A stretch of 64,000 nucleotides of DNA, from contig NZ_QUMK01000014.1 of the NCBI RefSeq assembly GCF_010907035.1, positions 18,463 to 82,462 of the forward strand, written 5' to 3'. Each line of letters begins with the position of its first letter. Positions within the stretch are counted from its first letter, which is position 1. The notes under the pieces are model-generated. The model saw only the letters and a list, made by a program, of their open reading frames with translations. It made no database searches and was not told the DNA's origin. Positions 48,373 through 56,746 of this stretch are shown one piece after another. The position numbers and the translations under genes are program-made. Source of the DNA: Rhodopseudomonas sp. BR0M22. Lineage in GTDB: Bacteria; Pseudomonadota; Alphaproteobacteria; Rhizobiales; Xanthobacteraceae.

Positions 48373-48466
48373 GCCGTCTCCAGTTCGGCAGTCCACGATA
48401 GCACGTAATAGACCGGACACGACAACTGACGGTTGAGGGCGCCATCCAATCTGGTACGCTGCCGTC

Positions 48467-48730
48467 ATGCCAACTGACCCCGATAAGCCCGCCTCCCAAG
48501 CGCCGGCTGCCCCCGCGGCGTCCCTAAGAGAGCGGGGCTTGCGGCTGATTGTGCGCAGCGCGGCGGACATGCGCGATCCCCAGTTTCTGGCCGATCTGAG
48601 CCGCGAAGCTGCGATGATGGCGCAGCATCCGGAGAACGATGCGATCGACGATTGGATCGAGGCGAATCGGGATCTCGATGGCTGGACGTGGGACGATGAT
48701 TTCGACGAATCCCCTAGCGCTTCACCTTAG
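48467..48730 (+). CDS. MazE-like antitoxin (DUF3018 type), orphan
   Basis: Eighty-seven residues with the DUF3018/MazE-like pattern: SLRERGLRLIVRSAADMRDPQFLADLSREAAMM (abridged span about 19-50) followed by DDWIEANRDLDGW. The family normally precedes a MazF-type endoribonuclease by an overlap. No such toxin follows here; the next gene is an unrelated hydrolase 66 bases on. The Pro-rich first 18 residues are not typical. Confidence 0.7.
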   Translation: MPTDPDKPASQAPAAPAASLRERGLRLIVRSAADMRDPQFLADLSREAAMMAQHPENDAIDDWIEANRDLDGWTWDDDFDESPSASP

Positions 48731-48796
48731 CCGCAACGACGCTTCCCGCGTTTGCTGCTATCCGCCGGCGATTGGATACATAGCAAGGTGATTTGC

Positions 48797-49648
48797 ATGG
48801 CAACGCTCACTAGCCTGTTCGCTCCAGGTATCATCGCACTCCTACTGACCGCGACCTCGGCCCTCGCCGATCCGATCGCGCCGGCCGGCAAGGCGATCGG
48901 CCAGGACGGGGGCGGTCACACCATCTATCAAGTCGATGCCAACGGCATTTCGATCGGCTACAAGCTGATCGGCCAGGGCGCGCCGATGGTGATGATCATG
49001 GGGCTCGGCGGCACCGCCGAGCATTGGCCGCCACAGGTGGTCGAGGCGCTGGCGAAGACCCATCAGCTGATCCTGATGGACAATCGCGGCATGGGGCACT
49101 CGACCGCCAACGACACCACCTTCAGCTATCCGTTGTTCGCCGCCGACGTGATCGGCCTGCTCGACGCGCTCAAGGTCGAACGCAGCGACGTGCTCGGCTA
49201 TTCGATGGGCAGCACCATCACCCAGGAACTGCTGCTGGAGTACCCCACTCGCTTCAACAAGGCGCTGATCCACGCCACCTCGACCGACGGCAGCAACGTC
49301 GCCAAGGCGCTACACGGAAGGGTGCCGGCCGACCCGATCGTGGCGCGGCAGGTCGAAGCCACTACTCACTGGAAGACCCCGCTCGACAAGCTGCCGTCGA
49401 TCCCCAATCAGGTGATGCTGGTGGTCGGCACCGCCGACGATGTGGTCGGCACCGAAAGTTCAAAGACGCTGGCGTCGGCTATTCCGGGAGCGTGGCTGGT
49501 CCAGTTCAAGGGCGCGACGCATCATCTGATGTACGAGACCCCGGAAGGTTTCTCAGCTGCGGCGCTGACGTTCTTCGAGACGAACGAAACCGTGACGCCG
49601 AAGGTCGAGCCGAACGCCTCCGTTGCTCCGCCACCCGCGCGGCCATGA
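48797..49648 (+). CDS. Exported alpha/beta hydrolase
   Basis: A 283-residue secreted hydrolase with a signal peptide (LFAPGIIALLLTATSALA-D). The fold motifs are GLGGTAEHW (oxyanion region), MDNRGMGHS, nucleophile GYSMGSTIT (Ser about 149), Asp in VVGTADDVVG and His in GATHHLMYE. The cap region between strand 6 and the Asp is short compared with typical esterases (only about 40 residues). Start ATG follows AAGGTGATTTGC. The C-terminal tail PKVEPNASVAPPPARP is Pro-rich. The substrate is unknown. Confidence 0.8.
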   Translation: MATLTSLFAPGIIALLLTATSALADPIAPAGKAIGQDGGGHTIYQVDANGISIGYKLIGQGAPMVMIMGLGGTAEHWPPQVVEALAKTHQLILMDNRGMGHSTANDTTFSYPLFAADVIGLLDALKVERSDVLGYSMGSTITQELLLEYPTRFNKALIHATSTDGSNVAKALHGRVPADPIVARQVEATTHWKTPLDKLPSIPNQVMLVVGTADDVVGTESSKTLASAIPGAWLVQFKGATHHLMYETPEGFSAAALTFFETNETVTPKVEPNASVAPPPARP

Positions 49649-49951
49649 GGGAAGGCTGAGGCGACGTCATCATACCGGTCGCACCGGGTGAGTTTGGAAA
49701 GCCCTTTGAGGGCGCGCCGGACAGGCTGACACGGCGGTCGATAAGACCACTCGACCGCAAGCCTTCCGCCCCGCCAGATTGTCGCACCCGTCTTTCGGTG
49801 GGGGGCGGTTTGCGTCAGATCACGCTTTGACGCGCCAAAGCCTCCCATGATGGCGCAACTGCCCCCGGTGGTCGGTCGGCGGCCGGCTGAGTGGTCGGTC
49901 CCGGACCGGCGGCCGGAGGTGTGACCTGACGAGATGCGCTGACCTGACGCT
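49649..49951. other. Intergenic stretch, no gene seen
   Basis: About 300 bases between the hydrolase and aceK. It holds several G+C-rich imperfect repeats (GGTCGG, GCGGCCGG) and, just before aceK, a direct repeat TGACCTGACG at about 49923 and 49942. Open frames here on the minus strand lack coding features. I see no clear promoter or RNA. Confidence 0.5.
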
Positions 49952-51784
49952 ATGACCGCTCCCTCTGCCCACCCCCGCGCCCGGCCGCTTGGCGCCGCCG
50001 AGATCGAGCACGCCACGCGGATTGCCGAGCCGGATTTCGATCTGCTCGACGCGCTGTATCGCACTGACGATCCTGACGATCAGGCCCGGCTGCTGGCGCG
50101 CGTGGTGTTGTCGGCGTTCGACAATTATTACGCGGTGTCGCGGCGAATTCCGGCGCTGGCGCAGGCGGCGTTCGAGGCGCGCGACTGGCCGGTGACGGTG
50201 CGGCTGTCGAAGATCCGGATTGGGCTGTACACCGCCTGCATCGATCAGCTCGTACCGCTGTTGAAAGCCGGGCTGCCGGAGCTGACCACCGACGAACAGC
50301 TCTGGCCAGCCGCCGAGGCCGAACTGCTGGCGGCGATCGAGGGTCGCTACGAGGCGGACTTTGCCTTCGCGTTCTGGCAATCGCTGCGCCGCAAGCTGGT
50401 CAACGACGAATGGCGGCCGGTGTCCTACGACACCGGCACGACCACGCGGCGAGCCACCTCGGCGGCGGCGGTGCTGAAGACGACGAGCACGACGCTGCCG
50501 ATCGGCCCAGAGGTGATCGCCACTATTCTCGACGAGGCAGGCTTTGCGGCACCATGGCGCGACCGCGACGGCGACGCCGCGCTCGCCGCACAGGCGATCG
50601 AAGCGGCGCTGGAGCCGCTCGGCCCGAGGCCCGGCGAGCCGGTGAAGATCGAAATCGCCGACTCCGGCTTCTTCCGCAACCGCGGCGCCTGCCTGGTCGG
50701 CCGGATCAAACTGCGCGACCGCGGCGACATGCCGATGCGCAGCCTGCCGCTGCTGATCGCGCTGCTCAACGAGAAGGACGGGCTGGTCGTCGATGCGGTG
50801 CTGACCGACAGCGACGAGCTGCAATACGCGTTCTCGTCGACATTGGCGAACTACCATGCCACCAATCCGCGCTATCACGAGCTGGCCCGGCTGCTGTACG
50901 AGCTGATGCCGAAACGACCGCTCGGCACGCAATATTCCTGCATCGGATTCCATCACCTCGGCAAGGTCGCGGTGATGACGGAGATCCTGGCCGAGCATCG
51001 CAAGACCAAAGAAAAGCTCACCACCGCACCGGGCTTCAAGGGCACGGTGGCGATCGCTTTCACGATGCCGTCGTCGGCCTATGTACTGAAGATCATCCGC
51101 GACCATCCGACCGACGATTACAAATTCGATTACTTCGACGGCCTCGACGAGGTGCTGCGCAAATACAATCTGGTGCACGAGATCGACCGCGCCGGCTCGA
51201 TGCTCGACAACATCATCTATTCCAACGTCAAGCTGGAGCGATCGATGTTCGCGCCGGAGCTGCTCGACGAACTGCTGGAGGCAGGGATCGGCACGGTGAC
51301 GCTGGATCGCGGCGCGCTGGTGTTCCGGCATCTGATCGTCCAGATCAAGCTGACGCCGCTGCCGCTGTATCTGGCCAATGCGTCCGCGGCCGAAGCCCGC
51401 GCCGCGGTGATCAATCTCGGCGACTGCATCAAGAACAACGCCGCGGCGGACATCTTCAACAAGGACCTCGACGGCCGCAATTACGGCGTCAGCCGCATCC
51501 GCAAAGTGTACCTGTTCGATTACGACGCGGTGGAGCCGCTGACCTCGGTCACCGTGCGCCGCGACGGCGCCGTTCCCGGCGAGTTCGACAACGGCATGGT
51601 GTTCCGCCCCCCGGAGATGCTGGAGGGCCTGCGGATCGACGATCCCGGCCTGCGCCGCACCTTCCGCGACGCCCACCCCGAGCTGATGCAGGCCGACTAT
51701 TGGGAAGGCATGCAGCAGGCGCTGCGCGACGGCAAAGTGCCGAAGGTGCTGAATTATCCGGCGGCGCGGCGGCTGCGGCGCTGA
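49952..51784 (+). CDS. aceK: Isocitrate dehydrogenase kinase/phosphatase
   Basis: A bifunctional enzyme that phosphorylates isocitrate dehydrogenase to push carbon into the glyoxylate bypass, and reverses this. The 610-residue protein has the AceK N-terminal regulatory part (VVLSAFDNYYAVSRRIPALAQAAFEARDWP, abridged span 51-80) and a kinase-like C-terminal part with FDGLDEVLRKYNLVHEIDRAG, NNAAADIFNKDLDGRNYGVSR and VYLFDYDAVEPL, the last with the catalytic DYD. No aceA or aceB is in the window. The start ATG was taken as the first in frame. Confidence 0.93.
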   Translation: MTAPSAHPRARPLGAAEIEHATRIAEPDFDLLDALYRTDDPDDQARLLARVVLSAFDNYYAVSRRIPALAQAAFEARDWPVTVRLSKIRIGLYTACIDQLVPLLKAGLPELTTDEQLWPAAEAELLAAIEGRYEADFAFAFWQSLRRKLVNDEWRPVSYDTGTTTRRATSAAAVLKTTSTTLPIGPEVIATILDEAGFAAPWRDRDGDAALAAQAIEAALEPLGPRPGEPVKIEIADSGFFRNRGACLVGRIKLRDRGDMPMRSLPLLIALLNEKDGLVVDAVLTDSDELQYAFSSTLANYHATNPRYHELARLLYELMPKRPLGTQYSCIGFHHLGKVAVMTEILAEHRKTKEKLTTAPGFKGTVAIAFTMPSSAYVLKIIRDHPTDDYKFDYFDGLDEVLRKYNLVHEIDRAGSMLDNIIYSNVKLERSMFAPELLDELLEAGIGTVTLDRGALVFRHLIVQIKLTPLPLYLANASAAEARAAVINLGDCIKNNAAADIFNKDLDGRNYGVSRIRKVYLFDYDAVEPLTSVTVRRDGAVPGEFDNGMVFRPPEMLEGLRIDDPGLRRTFRDAHPELMQADYWEGMQQALRDGKVPKVLNYPAARRLRR

Positions 51785-51873
51785 CGGCTCGCGTTCGCGC
51801 GGCGCAGCCCTTGCCGAACATCGGCGCGGTCTCTACCTGTTCGAGGCTGTTTTCCCGGGACGAGGACGCCGCC

Positions 51874-52617
51874 ATGCTCGACGCCGCCATCAAGGCGCTC
51901 ACGCAAATCCTGTCGCCGCCGATGCGCTCGATCCTGTGGCGTTCGGTCGGCTTCGCGCTGGCATTGATCGCGGTGGCGGCGATCGGATTGCAGCGGCTGC
52001 TGAGCTGGCTGGCGAGCTCGAGCGAGCTGTGGGCCGAAGCCACGCTCGGCGGATTCCATACCCCGTTGAGCATCCTGTCGTGGGTCGTCTCGATCGCCGC
52101 CGGCCTCGGCATCGTGGTCGGCGCGGTGTTTCTGATGCCGGCGGTGACCTCGTTGGTCGCGGGCATTTTCGTCGACGATGCCGCAGGACACGTCGAGCGC
52201 GAATATTACCCGCACGAGGAGCCGGGCGTCGCGTTGCCGCTGGGGCTGGCGACATGGGAAACGGTGAAGACCGCGCTGCTGACCATCCTGGTCTATCTGG
52301 TGGCGCTGCCGTTCCTGTTCGTCGCCGGCGCAGGCGCCATCGTGTTCTTCCTCGCCACCGCCTGGTTGCTCGGCCGGGAGTATTTCGAACTGGCCGCGAT
52401 GCGCTTTCGTCCCGCGCCCGAGGCCAAGGCGATGCGGCGCGACAACGCCACGACGGTCTTCATCGGCGGGCTGATCATCGCCGCCTTCGTGTCGATCCCG
52501 ATCGTCAATCTGGCGACACCGCTGTTCGGCATGGCCTTCATGGTGCATCTGCACAAGCGGCTGTCGGGCTCACGCCCGGAAGTGATCGCGCCCGAGCGCC
52601 GCAGCATCCTGCAGTAA
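51874..52617 (+). CDS. EI24/CysZ-like membrane protein
   Basis: A 247-residue membrane protein with five to six hydrophobic segments (about 24-45, 66-95, 125-170, 190-215) and the EI24 family look, including IFVDDAAGHVEREYYP and AWLLGREYFELAAMRF. CysZ of this family moves sulfate; other members have unknown cargo. It follows aceK by about 90 bases. ATG 51874 was chosen; the frame is open far upstream inside aceK. Confidence 0.78.
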   Translation: MLDAAIKALTQILSPPMRSILWRSVGFALALIAVAAIGLQRLLSWLASSSELWAEATLGGFHTPLSILSWVVSIAAGLGIVVGAVFLMPAVTSLVAGIFVDDAAGHVEREYYPHEEPGVALPLGLATWETVKTALLTILVYLVALPFLFVAGAGAIVFFLATAWLLGREYFELAAMRFRPAPEAKAMRRDNATTVFIGGLIIAAFVSIPIVNLATPLFGMAFMVHLHKRLSGSRPEVIAPERRSILQ

Positions 52618-52638
52618 GCCTCTCCCGGCTCGGCGCGG

Positions 52639-52746
52639 TCAGCCTTTCCGCGATGCGCCGAGTTTGCGGCGGACCGCCGACGACATCACCTGAACCGCAC
52701 CGCCGACGATCATCACCAGAAGGCTCGCGAGGTGTGACATCTTCAT
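52639..52746 (-). CDS. Small 35-residue membrane protein
   Basis: An open frame too short for automatic tracks: MKMSHLASLLVMIVGGAVQV then MSSAVRRKLGASRKG. It has one hydrophobic segment (about 6-21) followed by a basic tail. A GGGAG ribosome site lies 7 bases before the ATG, and a perfect hairpin lies 20 bases before the start. No family is known to me. Confidence 0.5.
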   Translation of the reverse strand: MKMSHLASLLVMIVGGAVQVMSSAVRRKLGASRKG

Positions 52747-52765
52747 GCTCGTCACTCCCTGAACG

Positions 52766-52793
52766 GATCGCTCGCCCCAATCGGCGAGCGATC
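52766..52793. promoter_or_regulatory. Perfect hairpin in the leader of the small protein gene
   Basis: GATCGCTCGCC and GGCGAGCGATC form an 11-base perfect stem around a six-base loop CCAATC. It sits just upstream of the 35-residue gene on the minus strand. T-rich sequence follows on the plus side but with no T-run, so it may be a leader structure or an imperfect terminator. Confidence 0.6.
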
Positions 52794-53146
52794 GCGAAGA
52801 TTCAATTTTGATTTGTTAGTTCGGTTTCATTTCGTTGCCGAAGTTTGACAGCGAACGCTGCGCCGGCAAACTGAATTCACGCAATTCTGAATGCGTAACA
52901 ATGCCTGTCCGATTCGCCTGACAGCCACTTTCGTCAATCGCGACTCACAACCGGCCTTCGAGAAAGCCCTTTTGTCACGACCATTGACGCGCACTACGCC
53001 GTGCCGGCCGTCGTTGGAGACTGCTGCGGCGCGCGCCGGATCAGCACCGCGAGTTTTCGCCCTCGTAAGGGAACTGGGATGCGCTTCTGTGTTTGACATC
53101 TCACGCGGGCGGTGTTGCCATCCCGGCAGTTGCGGCACAGGCATCG
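52794..53146. other. Intergenic stretch upstream of the BchO-like gene
   Basis: About 350 bases without a convincing gene. Contains TTGACA at 52852-52857 but no well-placed -10, and a small inverted repeat ACGCA...TGCGT near 52877-52896. A TGT-N12-ACG sequence near 53085 comes close to, but does not match, the PpsR site TGT-N12-ACA. Confidence 0.4.
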
Positions 53147-54094
53147 ATGCGTCAGACAAACAAACAACTAATCGATCCGTCTTCTCGTCGTCACGCCCCG
53201 CCACGCTGGGACGATGAAGGCCGCGACTGGCCGAACCGGCACAGCAGCATGTTCATCGATTCCGGCGGCCTCAACTGGCATGTGCAGCAGATGGGCACGG
53301 GCCCGGTCATCGTGCTCGTTCACGGCACCGGAGCGGCGACGCATTCCTGGCGGCGGCTCGCGCCGTTACTTGCCGAGTCCTTCACCGTGGTCGCACCAGA
53401 TCTGCCGGGCCACGGTTTCACCGACGCACCCGATCCCAGCCGGATGACGATGGAGGCGATGGCGCACGATCTCACTGCACTGCTCCACGGCCTCGGGCAT
53501 CGCCCTGTGATGGTCGCAGGGCATTCGGCGGGCGTGGCGGTGTTGGCGCGAATGTGTCTCGACGGCGCGATTACGCCAGCGGCGCTGGTCAGCCTCAATG
53601 GCGCGCTGCTTCCGATCGGCGGTCGCGCGAGCCGCTGGATGCTGCCGCTGGCGCGCATGTTGGCGACGAGCGCGTTCGTGCCGCGACTGGTCGCCCGGTT
53701 CGCCCGCACCCAAGGCATGGTGGAGCGGATGCTCGCCGACACGGGGTCGACGCTGGAGCCGCACGGGGTCGAACTCTACCGGCGGCTGGTGAGCAGCCCC
53801 GGGCATATCGAATCGGCGATCCGGATGATGGCCGGTTGGCGGCTCGACCAGCTCGCCGGAGAGTTGCCGCATCTCGCGCCGCATCTGCTGCTGATCGCCG
53901 GCAGCAACGACAGAACCATCGCCTGCAACGACGCCGACAGCGTGCGCCAGATCGTGCCCGGCTCGCGGCTCGCCTTGATGCCGGGGCTGGGCCACCTCGC
54001 GCATGAAGAACGCCCGGAAGAAATCGCCGGCATGATGACCGAACTGGCCCGCGATCTCGGCCTGCTGCCCCGCGCCCTGGCCGCGGCGGAGTAG
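53147..54094 (+). CDS. bchO: Alpha/beta hydrolase of the BchO (Mg-chelatase accessory) family
   Basis: A 315-residue hydrolase-fold protein. After a short variable start it reads WDDEGRDWPNRHSSMFIDSG then GLNWHVQQMGTGPVIVLVHGTGAATHSW, the BchO N-terminal signature (W-x3-GRDWPNR-x2-S-x-F). The nucleophile motif is AGHSAGVAVLA and the late His is in LGHLAHEE. BchO is usually found with bchI and bchD and aids bacteriochlorophyll synthesis in an undefined way. No bch genes lie nearby, so a paralog or scattered copy is likely. Start ATG 53147 is a choice; the core begins about 18 residues later. Confidence 0.72.
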   Translation: MRQTNKQLIDPSSRRHAPPRWDDEGRDWPNRHSSMFIDSGGLNWHVQQMGTGPVIVLVHGTGAATHSWRRLAPLLAESFTVVAPDLPGHGFTDAPDPSRMTMEAMAHDLTALLHGLGHRPVMVAGHSAGVAVLARMCLDGAITPAALVSLNGALLPIGGRASRWMLPLARMLATSAFVPRLVARFARTQGMVERMLADTGSTLEPHGVELYRRLVSSPGHIESAIRMMAGWRLDQLAGELPHLAPHLLLIAGSNDRTIACNDADSVRQIVPGSRLALMPGLGHLAHEERPEEIAGMMTELARDLGLLPRALAAAE

Positions 54095-54207
54095 GCAACC
54101 AGCCCCCGCTGCGGCGTCGCCAATCTGACGCAGTTCTGAGCTGAGATCGCCGGCGAGATCGAACGCCGCGCAACGCCGGACCTCGCGTGGCAAACCAGGA
54201 GAGACCG

Positions 54208-55815
54208 ATGCTGTTGCTGCCCGCGCACGCCCGCCGCGCGATGATGACGTCCATGATGATCGCCGCGATCACCGTCGCGCCAGCTCTTGGCAGCGACGCG
54301 ATGGCCCAGGAGGCCGGTCACGGCGCTTCGCATTCGGCCACGGCGGACAGCGCCAAGCCAGCCGCCACCAAGCTCAGCGCTGACAAGCCGGCCGGCGAAC
54401 AGGCCGACGACAAGTCGGCCTCGCCGCACGGGCATCTCGACCTCCGCAATCTGCCGGCCGACGTCACGACCCATCACACGTTGTCGCTTCCGGGCCGGAG
54501 CCTCGCTTTCGCCGCTACCGCCGGATCGATCCGTCTCTACAACGGCAAGGGCGAGCCGCAGGTCGATATCGCCATCACCGCCTACAAGCTCGATGGCGCC
54601 GATCCTCGCACCCGGCCGGTAACGTTTCTGTTCAACGGCGGCCCCGGCGCGTCCTCGGCGTGGCTACAGCTCGGCGCCGCGGGACCATGGCGACTGCCGA
54701 TCGGCAGCAACGTGGTGGCGTCCTCCCCGCCGGTGCTGCAGGCGAACGCCGAGACCTGGCTCGATTTCACCGACCTGGTTTTCATCGATCCGGTCGGCAC
54801 CGGCTATAGCCGCTTCGTCGCCGGCGGCGACGAGGTGCGCAAGCAGTTCTATTCGGTCGACGGCGACGTCTCGGCGATGGCATTGGTGATTCGGCGATGG
54901 CTGGAGAAAAACGACCGGCTCGCCTCGCCGAAGTACTTGGCGGGTGAAAGCTACGGCGGTATTCGCGGCCCGAAGGTCGTCGACAATCTGCAGACCAAGC
55001 AGGGCGTCGGCGTCAACGGCCTGATCCTGCTATCGCCCGTCCTCGATTTCCGCGACCTGTCCGGCTCCAGCCTGCTGCAATATGCGGCGCGGCTGCCGTC
55101 GATGACCGCGGTGGCACGGCAGCAGAAGGGCAAGGTCACGCGTGCCGATCTCGCCGACGTCGAAAGCTACGCGCGCAGCGAATTCCTCACCGATCTGGTC
55201 AAAGGCGAGGCCGACAAGGAAGCGACCACGCGGCTGGCCGACCGCGTCGCCGCGCTGACCGGGATCGACAAGACGGTGAGCCGGCGACTGGCCGGGCGGA
55301 TCGATACCCGGGAGTTCCAGCGCGAGTTCGATCGCGACCATGGCCGTGTCACCGGGCGGTTCGACGGCGCCAAACTGGGACTCGATCCGTTCCCGGATTC
55401 CAGCGCCTCGCATTTCGGCGATCCGTCGGCGGATTCGCTGATCGCGCCGCTGACCAGCGCCGCCACGCAACTGACCCGCTCGACGCTGAACTGGAAGCCC
55501 GACGGCTCCTACGAGCTGCTTAACGGCTCGGTCGCCGAACAATGGAATTTTGGCCGCGGCCTGCATCCGCTGGAATCGACCACCCAGCTTCGTGAGATCC
55601 TGAGCGTCGATCCGAACCTTCGCGTGCTGGTTAGCGGCGGCCTGTTCGACCTCGCCGCGCCGTATTACGGCACGCAGATGGTGCTCGATCAGCTGCCGCC
55701 GACGTTGGCCGAGAAGCGCGTGAAGTTCGTCGTCTATCCCGGCGGCCATATGTTCTACGCCGACGACGCCTCGCGGCAAGCGCTGCGCGATGAAGTCAAG
55801 GCGATGATGAAGTAG
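54208..55815 (+). CDS. Serine carboxypeptidase-like S10 family peptidase
   Basis: A 535-residue exported peptidase. A signal-like segment (MTSMMIAAITVAPALG) and an Ala/Lys/Asp-rich linker (about 30-80) precede the catalytic domain. S10 motifs: FNGGPGASSAWLQLG (oxyanion hole), AGESYGGIRGP (Ser), Asp in VSGGLFDLAAPYY and His in YPGGHMFYAD. Such bacterial S10 enzymes have unknown natural substrates. ATG 54208 was preferred over the GTG 21 bases upstream because GGAGAG is well spaced from it. Confidence 0.88.
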   Translation: MLLLPAHARRAMMTSMMIAAITVAPALGSDAMAQEAGHGASHSATADSAKPAATKLSADKPAGEQADDKSASPHGHLDLRNLPADVTTHHTLSLPGRSLAFAATAGSIRLYNGKGEPQVDIAITAYKLDGADPRTRPVTFLFNGGPGASSAWLQLGAAGPWRLPIGSNVVASSPPVLQANAETWLDFTDLVFIDPVGTGYSRFVAGGDEVRKQFYSVDGDVSAMALVIRRWLEKNDRLASPKYLAGESYGGIRGPKVVDNLQTKQGVGVNGLILLSPVLDFRDLSGSSLLQYAARLPSMTAVARQQKGKVTRADLADVESYARSEFLTDLVKGEADKEATTRLADRVAALTGIDKTVSRRLAGRIDTREFQREFDRDHGRVTGRFDGAKLGLDPFPDSSASHFGDPSADSLIAPLTSAATQLTRSTLNWKPDGSYELLNGSVAEQWNFGRGLHPLESTTQLREILSVDPNLRVLVSGGLFDLAAPYYGTQMVLDQLPPTLAEKRVKFVVYPGGHMFYADDASRQALRDEVKAMMK

Positions 55816-55829
55816 TTCGACGTCGCCTC

Positions 55830-55913
55830 ATAATTGCGAGGAGCAAAGCGACGAAGCAATCCGGGGCACGCGCCGCGACCTCCGGATTGCTTCGTTTCGC
55901 ACAGCAACGACGG
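55830..55913. repeat. Degenerate palindromic repeat, family B
   Basis: Inner arms GAAGCAATCCGG (55853-55864) and CCGGATTGCTTC (55882-55893) pair perfectly; the outer arms have decayed (TAATTGCGAGGAGC against GCACAGCAACGAC). It lies between the S10 peptidase and the 3' end of nth. Confidence 0.75.
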
Positions 55914-55941
55914 ACGGGCTTCGGATGTAGGACAGTCCAAA

Positions 55942-56724
55942 CTAACTCACCGTCTTTTCCGGCCACCTGCACAGATCGTTGATCAGGCAGAGCTCGCAAC
56001 GCGGCTTGCGGGCCAGGCAAGTGTAGCGGCCGTGCAGGATCAGCCAGTGGTGGGCGTGCTGCATGAATTCGGCCGGGATCACCCGCTCGAGTTCGAGCTC
56101 GACGGCCAGCGGCGTCTCGCCCGGCGCCATGCCGGTGCGGTTGCCGACACGGAACACATGGGTGTCGACCGCCATGGTCGGCTGACCAAACGCCATGTTG
56201 AGCACCACGTTGGCGGTCTTGCGGCCGGCGCCGGGCAGCGTTTCGAGCGCCTCGCGGGTGTTCGGCACTTCGCCGCCAAAGTCGGTGATCAGCTTTTGCG
56301 ACAGCGCAATCACGTTCTTGGCCTTGGTGCGAAACAGGCCGATGGTCTTGATGTACTCGCGCACGCGCTCCTCGCCGAGCGCCAGCATTTTCTGCGGCGT
56401 GTCGGCAACCGCGAACAACGGCCGCGTCGCCTTGTTGACGCCGGCGTCGGTCGCCTGTGCGGACAGCACGACGGCAACCAGCAGCGTGAACGGATTGAGA
56501 TGTTCGAGTTCGCCCTTCGGCTCCGGATTCGCCGTGGCGAAGCGGCTGAAAGCCTCGTGCACTTCGGCCTCGCTCCAGCGCCGCGGAGACTTGCCGCGGC
56601 GAGGCGCTGGCGGCCTGGCCGGTACCGACTTCGGCTTGGCGGTGGCGACACGCTTGGCAGGTTTGGCGGGGGGCGTCGCAGGCCTCTTGGCGGCCGGCTT
56701 GGCGGGGCGGGTGGTTTTCGGCAT
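55942..56724 (-). CDS. nth: Endonuclease III
   Basis: A DNA glycosylase/AP lyase that excises oxidised pyrimidines. The 260-residue protein has a Lys/Ala/Pro-rich basic extension of about 45 residues, then the helix-hairpin-helix LETLPGAGRKTANVVLNMA with the catalytic Lys, the catalytic Asp in AVDTHVFRVGNR, and the iron-sulfur cluster Cys-x6-Cys-x2-Cys-x5-Cys (CLARKPRCELCLINDLC). The extension is absent from E. coli Nth (211 residues). Divergent from the DUF2244 gene with 22 bases between. Confidence 0.95.
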   Translation of the reverse strand: MPKTTRPAKPAAKRPATPPAKPAKRVATAKPKSVPARPPAPRRGKSPRRWSEAEVHEAFSRFATANPEPKGELEHLNPFTLLVAVVLSAQATDAGVNKATRPLFAVADTPQKMLALGEERVREYIKTIGLFRTKAKNVIALSQKLITDFGGEVPNTREALETLPGAGRKTANVVLNMAFGQPTMAVDTHVFRVGNRTGMAPGETPLAVELELERVIPAEFMQHAHHWLILHGRYTCLARKPRCELCLINDLCRWPEKTVS

Positions 56725-56746
56725 GGGTGAGGTATAATATTCCGCG

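Noticed and set aside
49820..51676. Long minus-strand open frame (over 600 codons) opposite aceK
   Set aside because: It is rich in Arg, His and Gln with no fold or motif and lies exactly opposite a clear aceK; this is a frame shadow in G+C-rich sequence.
53085..53103. PpsR/CrtJ site (TGT-N12-ACA) before the BchO-like gene
   Set aside because: The nearest sequence is TGT-N12-ACG, a single half-site mismatch of a very short motif; not convincing.
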